Below are positions 48,167 through 49,197 of a DNA stretch of 49,197 nucleotides, one piece after another (position 1 is the first letter of the stretch; every line of letters starts with the position of its first letter). The position numbers and the translations under genes are program-made. Below the pieces are notes generated by a model, which made no database searches, was not told where the DNA came from, and worked only from the letters and a program-made list of their open reading frames with translations. The DNA comes from DATBGS01 sp036557885 (lineage in GTDB: Bacteria; Chloroflexota; Ktedonobacteria; Ktedonobacterales; DATBGS01): the NCBI GenBank assembly GCA_036557885.1, contig DATBGS010000139.1, positions 1 through 49,197 on the forward strand, given 5' to 3'.

Positions 48167-49197
48167 ATGGACGCTAACGAGCGAGACAGAATCATGAGCG
48201 GCTGCACCCGCTTTCTCTTTGGGCATTATCCCCAGAAGCCCGCCCAGGCGCTCAAGGCGCTGGCAGAGATAGCCGACCCGGACCAGAAAAGCGACCACTA
48301 CGGCGAAGGCGAGATCATCAACGGCTTCGAGCGCGAGGTTGCTGAACTGCTGGGCAAAGAGGCTGCCGTCTTCATGCCCAGCGGCACCATGTGCCAGCAG
48401 ATTGCCATGCACATCTGGACAGAGCGGCGCGGCATCCATCGGGTCGCGTTTCATCCCACCTGCCACCTGGAAATTGGCGAAGACCAGGGCTATCAATGGC
48501 TGCATGGATTGCGCTCCCGACTGGTGAGCAAAGCCAGCCGCCTGATGACGCTGGACGACCTGAAAAACGTCGCAGAGCCATTGGGCGCGCTGCTGCTGGA
48601 ACTGCCCCAGCGTATGCTGGGCGGGCAGTTGCCCACCTGGGAAGAACTCACCGCCATCACGGGTTGGGCACGCGAGCAGGGCATCCCCCTGCACATGGAC
48701 GGCGCGCGGCTGTGGGAGTGCCAGCCGTTTTATGGGCGCCCGTATGCTGAGATTGCCGCGCTGTTTGATAGCGTCTATGTCTCGTTTTACAAAGGGTTGG
48801 GCGGGCTGGCCGGGTCCATCCTGGCGGGGCCAGCGGAAATGATTGCCCAGGCGCGCATCTGGCAGCGGCGGCATGGCGGCAACCTGATTCGCCTGTATCC
48901 CTACGTGCTTTCGGCGCGCCAGGGGCTGAGCACGCGGCTGGGGCGCATGGCGGCTTATCACCAGAAAGCGCTGGAGATTGCCGCCGCGCTTTCGGCCCTG
49001 CCCCAGATTGAAATCGTCCCCAATCCGCCGCACACCAACATGATGCACCTCTATTTGCGCGGCGAGCGCGAACACTTTCGCGACGTATCGCTGGCGCTCT
49101 CGGAGGAAACGGGCATCTGGCTCGCGTTTACGCCTGTGCCCACCGACATCCCTGCCTATCAGAAGCTAGAATTCACCGTTGGCGACGCCACGCTGGA
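48167..49197 (+). CDS. Threonine-aldolase-like PLP enzyme (beta-eliminating lyase family), cut by window end
   Basis: 343 codons are in the window and the frame is still open. It is a fold-type I PLP enzyme: 'HYGEGEIINGFEREVAELLGKEAAVFMPSGTM' is the typical opening (given here as a family mark, about residues 45-77), with the PLP-contacting Asp178 in 'HMDGARLWE' and Schiff-base Lys209 in 'SFYKGLGG'. These marks fit low-specificity threonine aldolase, which splits threonine into glycine and acetaldehyde; a related beta-eliminating lyase is the alternative. An optimal AAAGGAGGT ribosome site precedes ATG 48167. It may be co-transcribed with the epoxide-hydrolase-like gene, with the palindrome between them. 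Confidence 0.88.
   Translation, partial: MDANERDRIMSGCTRFLFGHYPQKPAQALKALAEIADPDQKSDHYGEGEIINGFEREVAELLGKEAAVFMPSGTMCQQIAMHIWTERRGIHRVAFHPTCHLEIGEDQGYQWLHGLRSRLVSKASRLMTLDDLKNVAEPLGALLLELPQRMLGGQLPTWEELTAITGWAREQGIPLHMDGARLWECQPFYGRPYAEIAALFDSVYVSFYKGLGGLAGSILAGPAEMIAQARIWQRRHGGNLIRLYPYVLSARQGLSTRLGRMAAYHQKALEIAAALSALPQIEIVPNPPHTNMMHLYLRGEREHFRDVSLALSEETGIWLAFTPVPTDIPAYQKLEFTVGDATL

Noticed and set aside
48149..49075. 308-codon minus-strand ORF at the window end
   Set aside because: Antisense to the threonine-aldolase-like gene, which has an optimal ribosome site and PLP motifs.

Overview
The window reads as a stretch of chromosome from a Ktedonobacteria-like member of the Chloroflexota. This is inference from content, not from a marker gene. 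The DNA is moderately high in GC. There are many multi-domain signalling proteins, 7TM sensor-like proteins ending in a helical 'RRFYRRKYDAEKTL' segment, lipoproteins made of WD40 repeats, 'FAEG'-module secreted proteins and a mix of SD-led and apparently leaderless genes. No phage, plasmid, IS element or CRISPR array is visible. Two tRNA genes (Val-GAC, Pro-TGG) sit near the middle.

Layout. 1-5.0 kb: a one-TM surface protein, then a minus-strand set of two paralogous MFS exporters with an ArsR-type regulator between them. 5.0-10.6 kb: an acyltransferase-3 membrane protein whose gene carries a palindromic repeat inside the reading frame, a YcxB-like membrane protein, a receiver/NTF2-like protein, a CheR-like/PAS/histidine-kinase fusion and a small coiled-coil protein. 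10.6-15.3 kb: a minus-strand operon of two tandem 7TM sensor-like paralogues and a DUF2079 membrane protein. 15.3-22.1 kb: DUF1963, M20 peptidase, a cysteine-rich lipoprotein, an Mpo1-like protein, a metallo-beta-lactamase-fold hydrolase and small or membrane hypotheticals. 22.4-27.0 kb: four tandem WD40 lipoproteins. 27.0-28.2 kb: PPK2 and the tRNAs. 28.7-35.6 kb: two giant secreted proteins that share a four-module FAEG block, one joined to a PQQ-type propeller and the other (frameshifted) to an SBBP propeller. 35.7-40.1 kb: DUF2277, a membrane pseudokinase, a DUF3558-like lipoprotein, a Bcp peroxiredoxin and a dienelactone hydrolase. 40.1-49.2 kb: a degenerate paralogue of the receiver/NTF2-like protein, AsnRS, coiled-coil membrane proteins, a GH30 lipoprotein, an HSL-type esterase, an epoxide-hydrolase-like enzyme and a threonine-aldolase-like PLP enzyme cut by the window end.

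The two most distinctive things are: (i) a dispersed palindromic repeat family, with cores related to GTAGCCCCGGC/GCCGGGGCTAC, present at six sites, one of them inside a coding sequence and one supplying a stop codon; and (ii) a dense group of exported beta-propeller proteins (four WD40, one PQQ-type, one SBBP-type) between 22.4 and 35.6 kb. Several genes (3489-, 5026+, 8186+, 44760-) have a -10 hexamer 5-6 nt before the start codon, which points to leaderless transcripts.
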